From positions 123,411,259-123,475,258 of the forward strand of contig NC_092860.1 in the NCBI RefSeq assembly GCF_032062135.1: DNA of 64,000 bases, read 5' to 3'. A program made the translations under genes and the position numbers. Source of the DNA: Pyxicephalus adspersus (taxonomy: Eukaryota > Chordata > Amphibia > Anura > Pyxicephalidae). Each line of letters opens with the position of its first letter. Position 1 is the first letter of the stretch. A model generated the notes under the pieces. It had not been told where the DNA came from, searched no databases, and saw only the letters and a list, made by a program, of their open reading frames with translations. Below, in pieces: positions 23,170-35,270 of the stretch.

Positions 23170-24019
23170 AAAATGATGACTAAATAAAATTATATGAATT
23201 TTTCATTTTAAAGAATATTCATTTTTTTAAATCATATTCATTGTTGAAAAAATGTGAACCATAAAATATATCTTAAACACATGTACACTGGCTGCACAAT
23301 ATAAACCTCTATGTCCAGGGTAGAGTTGGGTTATGACCAATAATATCTAAAAAAAGCTTTCTTCACAATACAACCTTTTATTCTACTACTGTAACAATTT
23401 AGAATTTCTAAAACAATTAGACACACAAAGCATTGAGTAGCTAATCATGCTCCAAGTATAATGATTTATTAATATAAACTGTAGAATAAGGACATGCTTT
23501 CTCAATGCAGGAGTTTTTCATTTTTGTTTTTACTGGCTTGCTCTTGGGAAGCGGTTATAAAGATCATATTCCAGCCACTGCTTTGTCAGAAGGGAAATTT
23601 TACTTTATTATTTTGTCCATAAGCAGTAAAAAGTCTACGTGTCAGTTCACTGGTGAATAAGGATGTGTTTAGTATAGTCAGTAAAGTCATAATACTGTTG
23701 AAACCACTGGCACAGAGTTGCTGGATGGACTAATGGGATAGTACAGAGAATTTTTAAAGTTAGAGGCTGGTGTCTTCCTTCAAGTGAGTGTCTGGATTCA
23801 AAGGGGATAACAGACCATACAGAGAACAGTTTAGGAATCAAATAAAGGAGTATGCAGGCAGAATGCGGTGCCTTCATAAAGCATTGTTATCAGACTAGTA
23901 CAGGTTTCCTTTATTTATTTGTGAGCTAAAATATATTTTGATTACCTGAATGGTGTTAAATAGGTCTTTACTTTCCTGTGTGCTAGAAGTTCTTTTTGCA
24001 TTGGTTTTCTGTGTAGACA
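23170..24019. other. Intergenic sequence, no feature recognised
   Basis: No transposon ends or exon-like segments found. Confidence 0.4.
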
Positions 24020-24425
24020 AAGTGTCCCTTTACATTTATGTTTAGAGGGAAAATGCTCCTAATTTGTAATAAGTGGAGGAAAATGTTTGTATACCTCAAT
24101 GGTCAGAAAAATACCTTCTTTACACAAGTGGAGAAAAAGTGTCCCTTTACATTGGTGGTCAATGGGATCAAAGATTTCCTGTTAACTGAAATACAGTAGA
24201 TGGGAAAATTCCTGCTTATTTTGGTGGTCAATGTAGTACCCCTTCTTTCCATATACACTGGTGGACAGTAGCAGGAAAAATACTCCAAAACATCAGTGAT
24301 CAGTGGAGAAGTATTACCTTACATTGGTGGTCAGATTAGAAAAAGTGTGCGGTTGAACAGATGGTCAGTGGGAGGAAAAATGTCTCCTTACATTGCTGAT
24401 AAATAGGAGGAAGACTCCCTAAAAT
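24020..24425 (+). repeat. Degenerate minisatellite, roughly 35-40-base units
   Basis: About ten poorly conserved units built on ACATTGGTGGTCAGTGGGAG followed by AAAAATGTCCCTTT. Examples start near 24130, 24150, 24300, 24320 and 24360. Heavy divergence between units indicates an old array. Confidence 0.75.
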
Positions 24426-25461
24426 TTGTCTCTATAATGTCAGCATGGGACCTATACTGGTAGCGTTGGCAGGAAAAAAAATGGCTTTACTGGCAGCAAT
24501 AATCTCCTCTGTTTCTCTACAATCCAATCATTTCCATTGATGAAGCAAATGTATTCCCCTCCAGCCATTTCTGACTGACATTTGGTCTTGGACAAGGTGT
24601 TATCTGCAGGAGAGCCTTATTTTGTCACAAAGAACTGTGACTGTTAAAAAAAAGGAAAAAATGACTCACACAAACCTGTCTTTTATTGACATCCTTCATA
24701 GTCTAATGGCTGAATCTGTGGCCAAAAGTCTCCATAAAGTCTAGAGTGAGAGGCGTTGGCAGCCATCCATACACCGCTTGCAGTTTCAGTGGACTGCTCC
24801 GTCACCATCTTCACTTTGTTATTTTTAGCATTTAGCAGGTTACATTTCTGTGCTTTTCTTCAGTTTCATAGCATGACTGTGTGGGTCTGCGTCTCTTGTC
24901 CATTATATCACTGTTTGAATTGGATGAGAGAACGGCTCTGCAGAAATCCCAAGGCACAGTACAGTTCTGCAGCTGGGGAAAGTTGGAACCATTTACTTGT
25001 AATGCTATAGTGTAATTCATCAGGTGAGCAGGGACATGGTGTGACAGTTTTATTGCCAGTGTGACCCACAACAATACAGCATTATAAAGAGGAATCAAAT
25101 TATTTCAATTGTCAGAGGAAATAATATGAAATAATGGCCCATAGAAAAAAGAAAAAGCAATAGCCTAGTCAGTGATGAGAGAGTATAATGTTCCATCAAG
25201 GCTTGTTACAGGTTCCACTGTGTACAGAATAAACAGTGACCATACTGTCTATTTCATTGAGGCTTAATGATTCAGAAAAATGGTGTGACCTGAGAAGAGG
25301 TTCATGCATTTTATTATGTTACAAATAAAAAGTTTGTTGTTGATTAATGTGTGTCATAGAATGTGAGCAAATGGATTAAATTGTACATTTAGAAAATTAT
25401 GTGTGGCAGTAGCGCATTGTGACCTTGTTATTTATTCTGTCTCCAATTCAATGTCCTAACT
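24426..25461. other. Intergenic sequence, no gene recognised
   Basis: Two overlapping opposite-strand open frames (24756-25010 and 24832-25098) lack any recognisable domain and shadow each other. Confidence 0.4.
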
Positions 25462-25625
25462 AACAATTAAATTCTGTTTGCCATGTGAAAAAACTCTGCC
25501 TGTACCAAATCTGTCTGCCATGCCATTGTACCCTGCCCATAACAAAAAAATCCTGCCTCCCATGCCATTACATTCTACCCAAAATGACCTAATCCTGTCT
25601 CCTTTGTGATTAAGTGTTAACCAAA
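25462..25625 (+). repeat. Degenerate tandem repeat
   Basis: Repeated words CTGCCATGCCATTGTACC, CTGCCTCCCATGCCATTACA and TTTGCCATGTG recur about every 55 bases with many changes. Confidence 0.5.
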
Positions 25626-25907
25626 ATAATTTACTTTACACTCAAGCCTTGACAGCTGGCACACTCCTCCTTTCTCTGACACTCCTGCATTGTGGGTAGC
25701 CCTTAGTGTTCTTATACTGAAGGACTTCTGGTCCTGCATTGCACTTTAAGACATTAGAGTAGCTGCCACCAACACAAGCAAAGAGAAGCAGCTTCAGGGG
25801 ATCGGTTACATAGAGCAGGGTGAGGAATGAGGACTACACATTTACATTTTCTGTCTAAGATGGACTTGGTCTTAATGTTCAGATATTTGCCAGCCCCTTT
25901 ACACACA

Positions 25908-26219
25908 GCCTGATTTATTAAAGCTCTCCAAGGCTGGAGAGGATATACTTTCATCAGTAAAGCTGGGTGATCCAGCAAACCTGGAATAAATCTGGTCTAG
26001 GATTGATAACGTTTGCTTAAAAAAAGCAAATGACTTTTAGGAAATCCATTCCAGGTTTGCTGATTCAGAAAACCTGAAATGGATTTCTTAAAAGTTATTT
26101 GCTAGCAAATGTTTTTTAGTCCTGTACCAGATCCATTCTAGGTTTGCTGGATCACTCCGCTTCACTGATAAAAGTGTATCCTTTCCTTATGCCTTATAGA
26201 GCTTTAATAAATCAGGGCC
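25908..26219. mobile_element. Palindromic MITE, long composite form, copy 3
   Basis: Standard ends GCCTGATTTATTAAAGCTC (left) and AGCTTTAATAAATCAGGGCC (right). It is ~312 bases long versus ~216 for the other copies. The extra length is a central stretch containing another arm portion (GGAATAAATC to CATTCCAGGTTTGCTGATTC). Private variants (CAGAAAACCTGAAATGG, TTTTTTAGTCCTG, CACTCCGC) are shared with the copy at 28478. Confidence 0.85.
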
Positions 26220-26709
26220 ACTGCGTCAAACCTTAAGCCAAGTATCAGCATAACAGGGTGATTTTGGTTTCAAAAGTATCTGTGCGCCTAAGTAAATTTT
26301 CTGCTAGCAGATGATAATTCATACAACTTTACAGAGTTTAAAAAAACCTGTATTCTTTTACATTGTACGTTTAACTGGGATATTAAAAAGACAGGAAATT
26401 GTTTTTAGATTTATTTTGAGGAAATCCAATATGGAACATCTGTGTATTCATACTGTACATAAACTTAGTTTGTATTCCCATTTTAAATATTATTTTAGCA
26501 ATAGGGGATTATCCAATAAATTTTCTACATTTTAATATATTTCTCTCAAGACACGGAGCTAGTTCAGTAAAGAAGTTGAAAAATGTAAAAAGTCCAGTAA
26601 CTATAGAAACTTAATGATTGCAGTGATGATAGACCTTGTACTTTGCACTCTATTACTGAATGAACCTGTCTGTTCTCCACCAAGAAAGGCATTAGGAAAT
26701 GGGTTTGTA
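26220..26709. other. Intergenic sequence, no feature recognised
   Basis: AT-rich. The 74-codon open frame at 26311 has no recognisable domain. Confidence 0.4.
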
Positions 26710-27611
26710 CAGTGAGGGAAAGAAGTATTTGATCCCCTGCTGATTTTGTATGTTTGCTCTCTGACAAAGAAATGACCAGTCTATAATTGTAATGGTAGGT
26801 TTATTGTAGCTGTGAGACAGAATACCAACAAAAGAACCAACTGCAGACAGGCCTATAGATGTGCTGTCTTGAGCAGAGGGACCTTGCGGGCTCTGCAAGA
26901 TTTCAGGCCTTCACGGCGCAGTGTGTTACCAATTGTTTTCTTGGTGACTATGGTCCCAGCTGCCCTGAGATCATTGACAAGTTCCCCCCGTGTAGTTCTG
27001 GGCTGCTTCATCACCGTTCACATGATCATTGCAACTCCAGCAGGGGAGAACTTGCATGTATCCACAGACCGAGGGAGATTGACAGTTATTTTGTGTTTCT
27101 TCCATTTGTGAATTATTGCGCCAACTGTTGTCACCTTCTCACCAAGCTGCTTGGCGATAGTCTTGTAGCCCAGTCCAGCCTTGTGTAGGTCTACAATCTT
27201 CTCCCTGACATCCATAGACAGCTCTTCGGTCTTGGCCATGGTAGTTAATTTGGAATCTGATTGATTGCTTCTGTGGACAGGTGTCTTTTATACAGGTACT
27301 GTAACAAGCTTGGATTAGAAGCACTCCCTTACAGAGGGTTTTCTTAATCTCAACTTGTTACCTGCATACGGTGAAGACACCTGGGAGCCTGAAATCTTGC
27401 TGGTTGATAGGGGATCAAATACTTATTTCACTCATTACAATGCACATCAAGCTCTGACTTTTGAGCACTGGGTTTTCGAGGGTTCTTTTATTTGTTATTT
27501 TGTCTCTCACAGCTACAATAAACCTACCATTACAATTATAGACTGGTCATTTCTTTATCAGAGGGCAACATACAAAATCAGCAGAGGATCAAATACTTCT
27601 TTCCCTTGCTG
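26710..27611 (-). mobile_element. Tc1-like transposon, internally deleted (902 bp)
   Basis: Left terminus CAGTGAGGGAAAGAAGTATT and right terminus CTTCTTTCCCTTGCTG are inverted repeats that extend inward over ~100 bases. TA flanks both sides (26708-26709 and 27612-27613), the Tc1/mariner target duplication. At the right, a second GGGGATCAAATACTTATTTC word inside the inverted repeat gives the paired-direct-repeat layout of Tc1 transposase binding sites. The reverse strand codes the DNA-binding half of the transposase. The catalytic DDE half is deleted, so it cannot move itself. Confidence 0.93.
26862..27239 (-). pseudogene. Tc1-like transposase, N-terminal DNA-binding remnant
   Basis: The frame starts at the ATG ending at 27239 with [20 protein letters not shown]. 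It continues through a helix-turn-helix typical of the paired-like domain ([13 protein letters not shown], then [10 protein letters not shown]). After about 70 codons the frame is broken. The second helix-turn-helix continues in another frame (GELVNDLRAAGTIVTKKTIG, then TLRREGLKS) and reaches a stop near 26862. A full Tc1 transposase is about 340 residues; here the three catalytic acidic residues are absent. It is therefore a dead fragment. It could at most bind its own inverted repeats, and nothing shows that it is expressed. Confidence 0.9.
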
Positions 27612-27613
27612 TA

Positions 27614-28477
27614 AAAAAAAAGCACATACATACTGTCATGAACAGGGAAGTGAAACCAGTGAAAGATAGACCAACTAAGCCCTATGAGGTGCAGAGTCTC
27701 AGGTCACCACCAGAACTTACCCATAGTACCCGGCAAGGAATGATAGACTTTACAGGTGAATGTACCAAGCAGTGCTAGGTACATGACATAACTGAGTACA
27801 GACAGGCTATTGGTCACAGTAGGCAGCAGGTGAGCCCAATCAGGAACAAGGAAAAAGTTGGCAACCAAAGAGCCAGCAATGCAAAATCAACAAATCACAG
27901 AAGCACAGGACTCACTGGAGGGACAAAGGGTAGTGACAAATATTCATTCAGAGCACAGAAATCACAAAGAGAAGCAGGAAGGGGCACCAGGATAGTGATA
28001 TGTTGCTACACTTTTAAAGAACCTTTTTTAAAGTAAAGAAAACTTTTTTTAAAGTAATCAGGAGAGTTAACATCATGAATTGAGCTGATGTTTGGTTCCT
28101 TTTGAATGTTGGATATTCAAGACAAATTTACAATTGGTCTTAATCTAAACAGCAACACTATTCAATAACATTTCCTTGATCTGGTGCACCTTTCGTAGTA
28201 AACAAAATTGGGGTAGTAGTTTAGTCTTGCATGTATGATGTGTTTAGCAGGAGTAAGCAGTTATCCTTAATATGATTTAATTATGTTCCACAAGTGAGAG
28301 TCCCATAAACACGAATAAATCTCAGCTCAATCATTTTAAAAAGCAAGAATCTTTCATTATTTATGCTTTCTGCACATGGAATATAGACAACGTGTTGCAC
28401 ATGTGTCAAATAAGGTAGAGTGTAGGTGTTGAGTACAAAATACACAGATTGCAAGGATTAGTAATATTGAACACATT
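27614..28477. other. Intergenic sequence, probably old repeat debris
   Basis: 27640-28010 is purine-rich and has the texture of a decayed dispersed repeat (many CAGG, CACAG and AAAG words). I cannot define ends or a family. No gene. Confidence 0.3.
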
Positions 28478-28693
28478 GGGACTGATTTATTAAAGCTCTC
28501 CAAGGCTGGAGAGGATACACTTTCATCAGTGAAGCTGGGTGATTCAGAAAACCTGAAATGGATTTCTTAAAAGTTATTTGCTAGCAAATGTTTTTTAGTC
28601 CTGGACCAGATCCATTCTAGGTTTCATGGATCACTCCGCCTCACTGATGAAAGCGTATCCTCTCCAGGCTTGGAGAGCTTTAATAAATCAGGC
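28478..28693. mobile_element. Palindromic MITE, copy 4
   Basis: Ends GGGACTGATTTATTAAAGC and GCTTTAATAAATCAGGC. Long inverted arms carry GGCTGGAGAGGATACACTTT on the left and its mirror on the right. It shares private variants with the composite copy at 25908, and matches it as if one central ~100-base segment were removed. Confidence 0.9.
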
Positions 28694-31058
28694 AATGAGT
28701 ACAAAACAGACAGCCCAGTGAACTGTGTGCAAAGTTTATTCTGTAGTGTACAAAGGATTTGATCAGAATTTCATCTTCAGTGTTCAGAGTGCAGTTATGT
28801 AAAGTACAGCAGCCATATATCTATATATTGTGCTGCCCCTGGCATACTCCTGACTGCTGCATTCACAGCATACAAAGTGCCATGGCCATGGTCAGCAACG
28901 TAATACATTGTAAAGAGTTTAGCATTTTAGGAATGTGTATTCAGCTACCATACAAGCAGGAATCCCTGTTTCCCACTATCCCAAATATTTCTCTCAGTGC
29001 ATACCCTAAACAACTTTCAAATTCCTAACTTTCTGACACTTCCCCACTCCATTTTCTCCAAAGCAAGAGTCCCCCCTTACTCTCCCCTTTCTACCAGGCA
29101 GAAACCTCATCCCATCCAAAAATTTTTACCTTTGCCTCACCATCACAACCTTTGCAAAATATACAAGGAAACATTTTGTAGCTAGAAATTATTCAATCTC
29201 TCAGCACAAAGTTGCCCCTAAGCCAACATCACCCCCAGGACAACTCAGATTCCCCACTTCCACCCCCCGAAACATTCCATTTATTAGATGTTATGGTGCC
29301 CACCACAGTCACTCGTCTTCTTAGGCATTCTTTTGGCTCTGTCAACAAAAAAGTTAGTGAGCATGACAGGGAGATAAAAAATGGACAGTCATCCTCTGAG
29401 GCCAGAGATATAAGTCCGCCATTCTGATGTTGTGGTTCTCATATTAGTGGCCTGGAGTTTCACCAATTCAAAGCTAGAAAAGCAAAACAGATATAATGTG
29501 AATCTGACCTCTCTGGTACCTGAATCATGATTTTGAGTGATCACATTTGTTGCTTTTATATCTTATTCATATATCCAATAGTACAAATAAAGTTTACATA
29601 TTGTTTGACCCTGGAATTTTTTTTGTGCGTCTTCAAGAGACTAACAAATCATTATACTGTTCAGTGGGGTGTAAATAACTACTGGGCAAAACTGCTAGTA
29701 AAGATATGAGGATATGAATTGCAAACATTTGCACATGTGGAAGACACTACAACTATTGCATATGTTATAACATGTAATATGTAAAATAGTAAAAATAGTG
29801 TTTTTCTTGCAAATACCACTGAATAATCCAAAAATCTTGCAGACTGGTTTGGGTTAGTGTTGGTAGTATTTGTGCGCAGCATATTTAATTAGCATCTATT
29901 AAACACTATTTAAACACCATTTCCAATAATATACTAATTACAATGAAATCATTTACTGCTTTTTAATAATATATATGGTTCAGAAACATCAACTAAAATA
30001 AATGAGAGCAAATAAAAGTATGTTGTCATAACCAAAAATGTACAGCAGAGGTCGCTATTCCTCTAGAAATTGATTTTTAAATTTTGGCAGAGCTGAAAAA
30101 GTTGACCATAGCAGGCAGTCCATTTGTTTTCTAATATATAATATCCATATTTTATATAATTTCCACTGGGTGATCAGAGCACATGAGTCTTGAGAACTGT
30201 TATGTGAAGTGCTACTGATATGCCTTGCACTGTGCAATATATGGGACACTGTAGAGATTGAGACTGAAGGGATCTTATTATCATTAAAAACTGCTTTTTA
30301 AAAAGAGATACTTTAGTGAGTGACCATGTTGGCTCAAGTGCAGGTCCTGAATAATGTAAAGGAGGACCTGTCATCGCTGCAGACATAGAAATCTGGATGT
30401 GAGGGCTGCATTAGTTTTCACTTTTGGCAAGTACAGAAAATACAGGTTGATCTTGCTAGAAATGCCATGTCCTTCCTGTGAGCTCAACTGAAATCACAAA
30501 CAATCCTAACTTTCTATTAAGCTCTCTAAACTACAATTCTCCCCATGTATTGAAGATATGTGTTTATAGTCCAAATCAGAAGAATGGTTTGGGTACCAAC
30601 CATGACTCTTTTTTTAGATGGAGAGTAGCCATGTAACACAGGAAGTTTGTTATCTGCAGGATTACCAGGTGAAAAAAGCATGAAAAAAGGAAAACAAATG
30701 CAACCTCCACATCTAAGGATTAGTAAACTGCAATGAATTACATTTTTGTAGTGGTTGGGTGTTTTAACAATCTTTAATAGTGTCTTTCCTGTTGAATCCC
30801 ATGCACGTCACCAAAATAGAGAAATTGTACCAAAATGTCATGGAATTGAAAACCCTTCATTTTGCTCATCAATATTAGGTAAACTTTTACAGATTACAGC
30901 ACAGGGGGCTACCTTAGAATAAAATACTTAATACTTGATTTCTTAGGTGTTTTTATAGGTATACAAAGCATTTTTTTAATACTTTAATCAAATATAGTTA
31001 TAGATACTATTCTTAATGCATCACCTACTGTCAGCTATATATATGTATGTGAATATTT

Positions 31059-31060
<2 letters not shown>
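28694..31060. other. Intergenic sequence, partly pyrimidine-rich
   Basis: 28990-29290 is C/T-rich low-complexity sequence, which explains the open frames there. The remainder shows no repeat ends or exons. Confidence 0.4.

Positions 31061-31126
<66 letters not shown>
31061..31126. repeat. (AT)n microsatellite, 66 bases
   Basis: 33 uninterrupted AT units, the longest simple repeat in the window. Confidence 0.97.
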
Positions 31127-31129
<3 letters not shown>

Positions 31130-31682
31130 TCCAGACAGCAGTCAAAGTCCATGTGCAATGCAAAATATAGCCACATAGTGGCACTGTGCACCCATCATAT
31201 TTAGATGTAGATGTCAAAAATGTCAATATTGGTAAGTTTTAACCAAATGTATTTCACCTCTGTCACAAAAGGTGCTCAATTCTTTAGGTTTTTTTTTATA
31301 TTTTGTATTTGGACAGTACTGCCAGTATTTTATACTGTCTATTGTACTATTCACATCAGTGTTTGGACGGCAAATAACCTTTTTATCTGTGTGAAAAAAA
31401 CCTACACAAATGCAAGGAGAACATATACCCCCAGGTAAGTTATGGTATAGTCTGTTTGAGATCCTGAAATGCAGAACAGTACAGAAATTTAGAACCCTCA
31501 GAATTCTTTGAATCTCCATGGAAATATTTGGATGTCACCCTTGCTAAGGGGTGCAGACAAAGGCTCGTAGAGGTCTGATGTTGTAAGCGGACCTTGTCTT
31601 TTAGTGTAAGGTCCACTTGTGCCCGATGCTTAGAACCATTAGTGATAATTTTGGCATTAGTTTGAGCATTGAGCAATGTAAC

Positions 31683-31830
31683 GATGGCTCGGTAGCCTTA
31701 CAGCAAAAGGTAAACAGGTTCAAATCTCAGCCAGGACACCATTGGCTTGGAGTTTGTATGTTCTCCTGCTTTTGCATGGGTTTCCTTCAGACACTCAGGT
31801 TTTCCTCCCTTATTCCAAAAACTTTAAATT
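31683..31830 (+). mobile_element. SINE head and central domain, 3'-truncated
   Basis: A-box-like TGGCTCGGTAG and B-box-like GGTTCAAATCTCAG (near 31718) are followed by the central words TTGGAGTTTGTATGTTCTCC and TTTGCATGGGTTTCCTTC. The tail of the SINE at 10696 is missing. It is more diverged than that copy. Confidence 0.7.
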
Positions 31831-32410
31831 TTTACTGTTTTTTGGAACGATGGACATCATTGTAACCCACTTCCTATGAAATCAGACTGGTATGTAAAAA
31901 GTTCCTGGGGTGCATCATGACATCCTGACCTCACATTACTGCAGCTCAGAACATCACACGTCATTATGTCATCAATGTCTTGTGCTGCAGTACGAAGCCT
32001 CTACCAGTCTAATGGGCATCCATGCTGCCCAGTGCAATCCATAATGTTGCAGGCCTGGTATGACACCCCCACCCCTCTTTTTCTTCCCAGTATATTTCTG
32101 TGTGAGGACTCTTGTGGATAGAATTACCTGTCTGTGCTAGCACAGAGCACTGGAGAGGGACTAATCATAATAAATACATAGATTTGATGTCTAGATTGCC
32201 TACTAGAAGAAGATCTGTATTTCTTTCTCCTCCTGTGTAAGAGTATTTATAATATGATGATCAGGCTATCAGAGGTATAATACTTCTTGAAGGACTGGAC
32301 TTGAGAAATAATTTTCTAGACAAAGAGAAATTACTCTTTATTATACTCATTCATAAAGCAGGACATTTTAGAATCTGTTAAATATATTTTTTGAATGATT
32401 TTCCGAGATT
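31831..32410. other. Intergenic sequence, no feature recognised
   Basis: Balanced composition around 31900-32080. No defined ends or coding signal. Confidence 0.35.
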
Positions 32411-32956
32411 CCACCAATCAGCCAAAACATTTAAACCACTGAAAGGTGAAGTGAATAATTCTGACTACCTTGTTACAATGATACCTGTTAAGGGGTGACA
32501 TATATGAACAGTAAACAATCTGTTATTGGGGGTTTTATGTAGGAACGAAAAAGTACAAGTGTAAGGATCAGAAGCCCATTGGGAAGGACCAGATTGTGAT
32601 TGATAGATGACTAGATCAGAGCTTCTCCAAATGGCAGATTTTGTGGTGTGTTCCCAGTATGAAGGGTAATACCTACCAAAATTGGTCCAGGGATGAACAC
32701 CTTGTGAACAGTGAATAGGGTCATGTTAGTCCAAGGCTCATTGTGTAGTGTGTGGTGGAGGCTAACCCATCTGATCTCATTCTACAGGAGAGCTTATGCT
32801 AAAAGAAACAGAACACAGAGAATATTGCAGCTTTCAGTGTATGGGGCTTGGCAAAGCCATAGACCAGTCATACTGCTCATCCCAGAGCAATTGGGGCAGC
32901 ATCGGGGGAGATACAGAATATTACGCAGTTAGTTTTATTGTTTTGACTTATCATTG
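32411..32956 (+). mobile_element. Internally deleted Tc1-like element with both ends
   Basis: Left end CCACCAATCAGCCAAAACAT and right end GTTTTGACTTATCATTG form a decayed inverted repeat. The interior follows the Tc1-like family also present at 12979 (TTGTGATTGATAGATGAC, GGGTAATACCTACC, CCAAGGCTCATTG). It then jumps near 32890 from mid-transposase to the 3' end (CATCGGGGGAGATACAGAA, TATTACGCAG). Only the DNA-binding and linker portion of the transposase is represented, with frameshifts; the 73-codon open frame at 32711 is part of it. Confidence 0.8.
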
Positions 32957-33092
32957 TGCATGTAAAGAATAAAGGTTATGAAGATAGTAATATTAATATA
33001 TATTAACAAATTATTGGGGACTTTTACTTATTCTGTTACAAACACAAGCAGCAAGATAGATTTGATGCTGATTTCATACAGATTTATTGTAC

Positions 33093-33635
33093 TTAAAGTG
33101 TACCTAAACTCAGAATTTTCACTTTACATAAAAGGATAGGCAACTCTTTTATGTAAGGTAACAATTCTGTTTGTTTGTGTTTTTTTTTGTTTTTTTTTTT
33201 AATGGAACACCCTTTTTTTTTTAAAAAAAATCGCCTAGGCAAATAAGAATAAATGGGAGCGCAGAGCCTCCCGGGATACCTACATCATGCATCCCAGGAG
33301 GCTCTTGGCTGCTTCTTTTGGCCATGGCCAAGTATCTCAGGCACGCGCAGAAGGAGCCCTTTCGCCAAAAGGGAAAAAAATTGTCGATCTCACTCATGCA
33401 CAGTAAGATCGGCAAGTTTTTCCCATCTACGTCACCTAATATTGCGCCTGCATCGGTTGGGGTAGAAAGAAGAATCTGGAAAAACAAAGAGAAGATAGCG
33501 GCGCCTAGTGCGCTGGCCCAAAGAAGGATAACGGGACGACGCGGGACCTGATGGAGGAAACCTTCGGACAGATCGACTGCTCTGCGGGATTGAAGATGTG
33601 TATTTTTTTTGTTTTTGGGTTTACTTCCTCTTTAC
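33093..33635 (+). mobile_element. TTAA-type MITE (T2/Kolobok-like), long copy
   Basis: Left end TTAAAGTGTACCTAAACTC at 33093. The right end (TTTACTTCCTCTTTA) has lost the final A. Its internal order matches 21355-21741: a poly-T/poly-A zone, a CpG-rich core, GACGACGCGGGACC, CTGCGGGATTGAAG, poly-T. The three overlapping open frames (33221-33551) lie in the GC-rich core and are not genes. Confidence 0.7.
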
Positions 33636-33651
33636 GTATCTACATTTATAA

Positions 33652-33667
33652 CCCCCCCCCCCCCCCC
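33652..33667 (+). repeat. Poly-C tract
   Basis: Uninterrupted run of 16 or more C residues just beyond the MITE. Confidence 0.9.
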
Positions 33668-34245
33668 TTCCATATCCCCTGCCGTATCACCCTTCAAGCT
33701 CTAAAATAGCACTTAAGGAAGTGTCCAGAGTAAATCTGCTGTAGACCCATGATAGTTTGTCATAGTTTGCAGGATTTCAGGGGTTGCAAATTGACATAAA
33801 CACTCTTACATAGACAGCCTTGCTTCCTAACATTTTGATAAACTGTTTACAAAACTCGATTTCTAAGTATAGTTAGTAAATTATATATGCACATAGGCCG
33901 AGTTATATTTGCTCATCACAAAGGCAAGTTCTGCTGCCTACTTTGCAGTACTACCTATAATTGTGGTTGACTTTTTACAGAAAATGATGGGGTATATTTT
34001 TAAAGCAGAAAATCTGACATTCACCAAACATTTGCTTCAGGTGAAACATCCCAATGTACGTGTTTTTAAACTATAGCCACTAATTCACTACTAGTGAATG
34101 TTTGATGAAATTTATATTCACTACTTATGCTCTTATAAGTCCACCTGCCCAATGAACTATGTGTACGGCTGATATTTTATTGCAAAAATTGTTGAAACCA
34201 CAGCACTTTATATTGATTATTATATACAATGCTCAGTGTCTAGTG

Positions 34246-34496
34246 CAGTGTTTCTCGACCAGAGTTGCATAGGGTTTCTCCAGAGGTTCCTTAAACCATG
34301 AGCAATATATGTCTCTTTCTGGTCAGTTTAAGTGACAATTATCCTTTTGGCTATTAGTAAGGGTGAGAATCTTTCCACTGGCCACCAAGCTAAGGTACTG
34401 TGAGTTGTGGATAAAGTAATTGTAGTAGGGGTTCCCTACAATATGAAAGTTATTTCCAGGGTTGCCCCATTTTAAAATGGTTGGGTAAAAAGGCTG
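34246..34496 (+). mobile_element. hAT-like MITE
   Basis: Left end CAGTGTTTCTCGACCAGAG and right end GGTTGGGTAAAAAGGCTG form a decayed hAT-type inverted repeat. The interior aligns in order with the reverse of 51305-51785 (GAATCTTTCCACTGGCCACC, CTGTGAGTTGTGGAT, GGGGTTCCCTA). No 8-base duplication is discernible. Confidence 0.65.
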
Positions 34497-34849
34497 AACT
34501 AACAACATGGTATTGCACACTAGATTTCTAGGTTTAATTATTGTCTACGGTAATATGCTTATGGCATTTTTATGTTCCCGAGTTTGTGTGGGGATTCCTC
34601 TGGGTTCTATGTTATAAGACCATCCATGGCACATTTTAGTATTGTCAGTGCAGTGAATAAAATTTCTAGCTTCCATAGGAAACCTTCATTTGAAAATGAA
34701 CATTCAGCTGATCTACCTTATAAAAGTCTTGAAGGACAATATAGTTCTGTATGGATAACCTCTGTATAACATGAAATACAAATAGATTGTTTCATGTGCA
34801 CAATATACCGAAATTGTGAAAACCCTTTTAGGGAAATTTGTACAAATCG

Positions 34850-35270
34850 ACAGATCTCATTAATGATTTTACACATTAATCAAATCACATTAATAATAAT
34901 AAACACACGAAACATTGTGTATGCTGTTTTCAATGGAGGGAGATGAGACAGCCCGTGGCGAAGGTGGTTCTATCATTTTCCATATTATACATGGTAAAGG
35001 GATGATGAGTTCTGTAATTATTTCTTCCAAGTGCGTTTCTAAAGGTTATGTAACAAAGCAGCAGTACATTTTAGATTCAGCTTGATGCCTTATTTACATA
35101 AAATTACAGCTTGTGAACAACAAATATTCAGCTGGCTGGAGTTAAATGGTTTGTTCTATATATTGCATCCACATTCCTGGAAGAAAATAAATTCATCCTT
35201 TTTTATCAGAGAACAGGCAATAGATGCATTGTAATAGAAAGGTGTCCTTCTGGGTTAAATACAATTATCT
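34850..35270. other. Candidate conserved noncoding element
   Basis: About 420 bases free of repeat landmarks, with TAATGATTTTACACATTAAT, ATTTACATAAAATTACAGC and ATATTCAGCTGGCTGGAG words (homeodomain-, POU- and E-box-like). No open frame. The call is based on texture only. Confidence 0.33.

Noticed and set aside
27640..28010. Possible LTR or retrotransposon fragment (also 43220-43800)
   Set aside because: Texture is repeat-like, but no paired LTRs, primer-binding site, polypurine tract or gag/pol similarity was seen.
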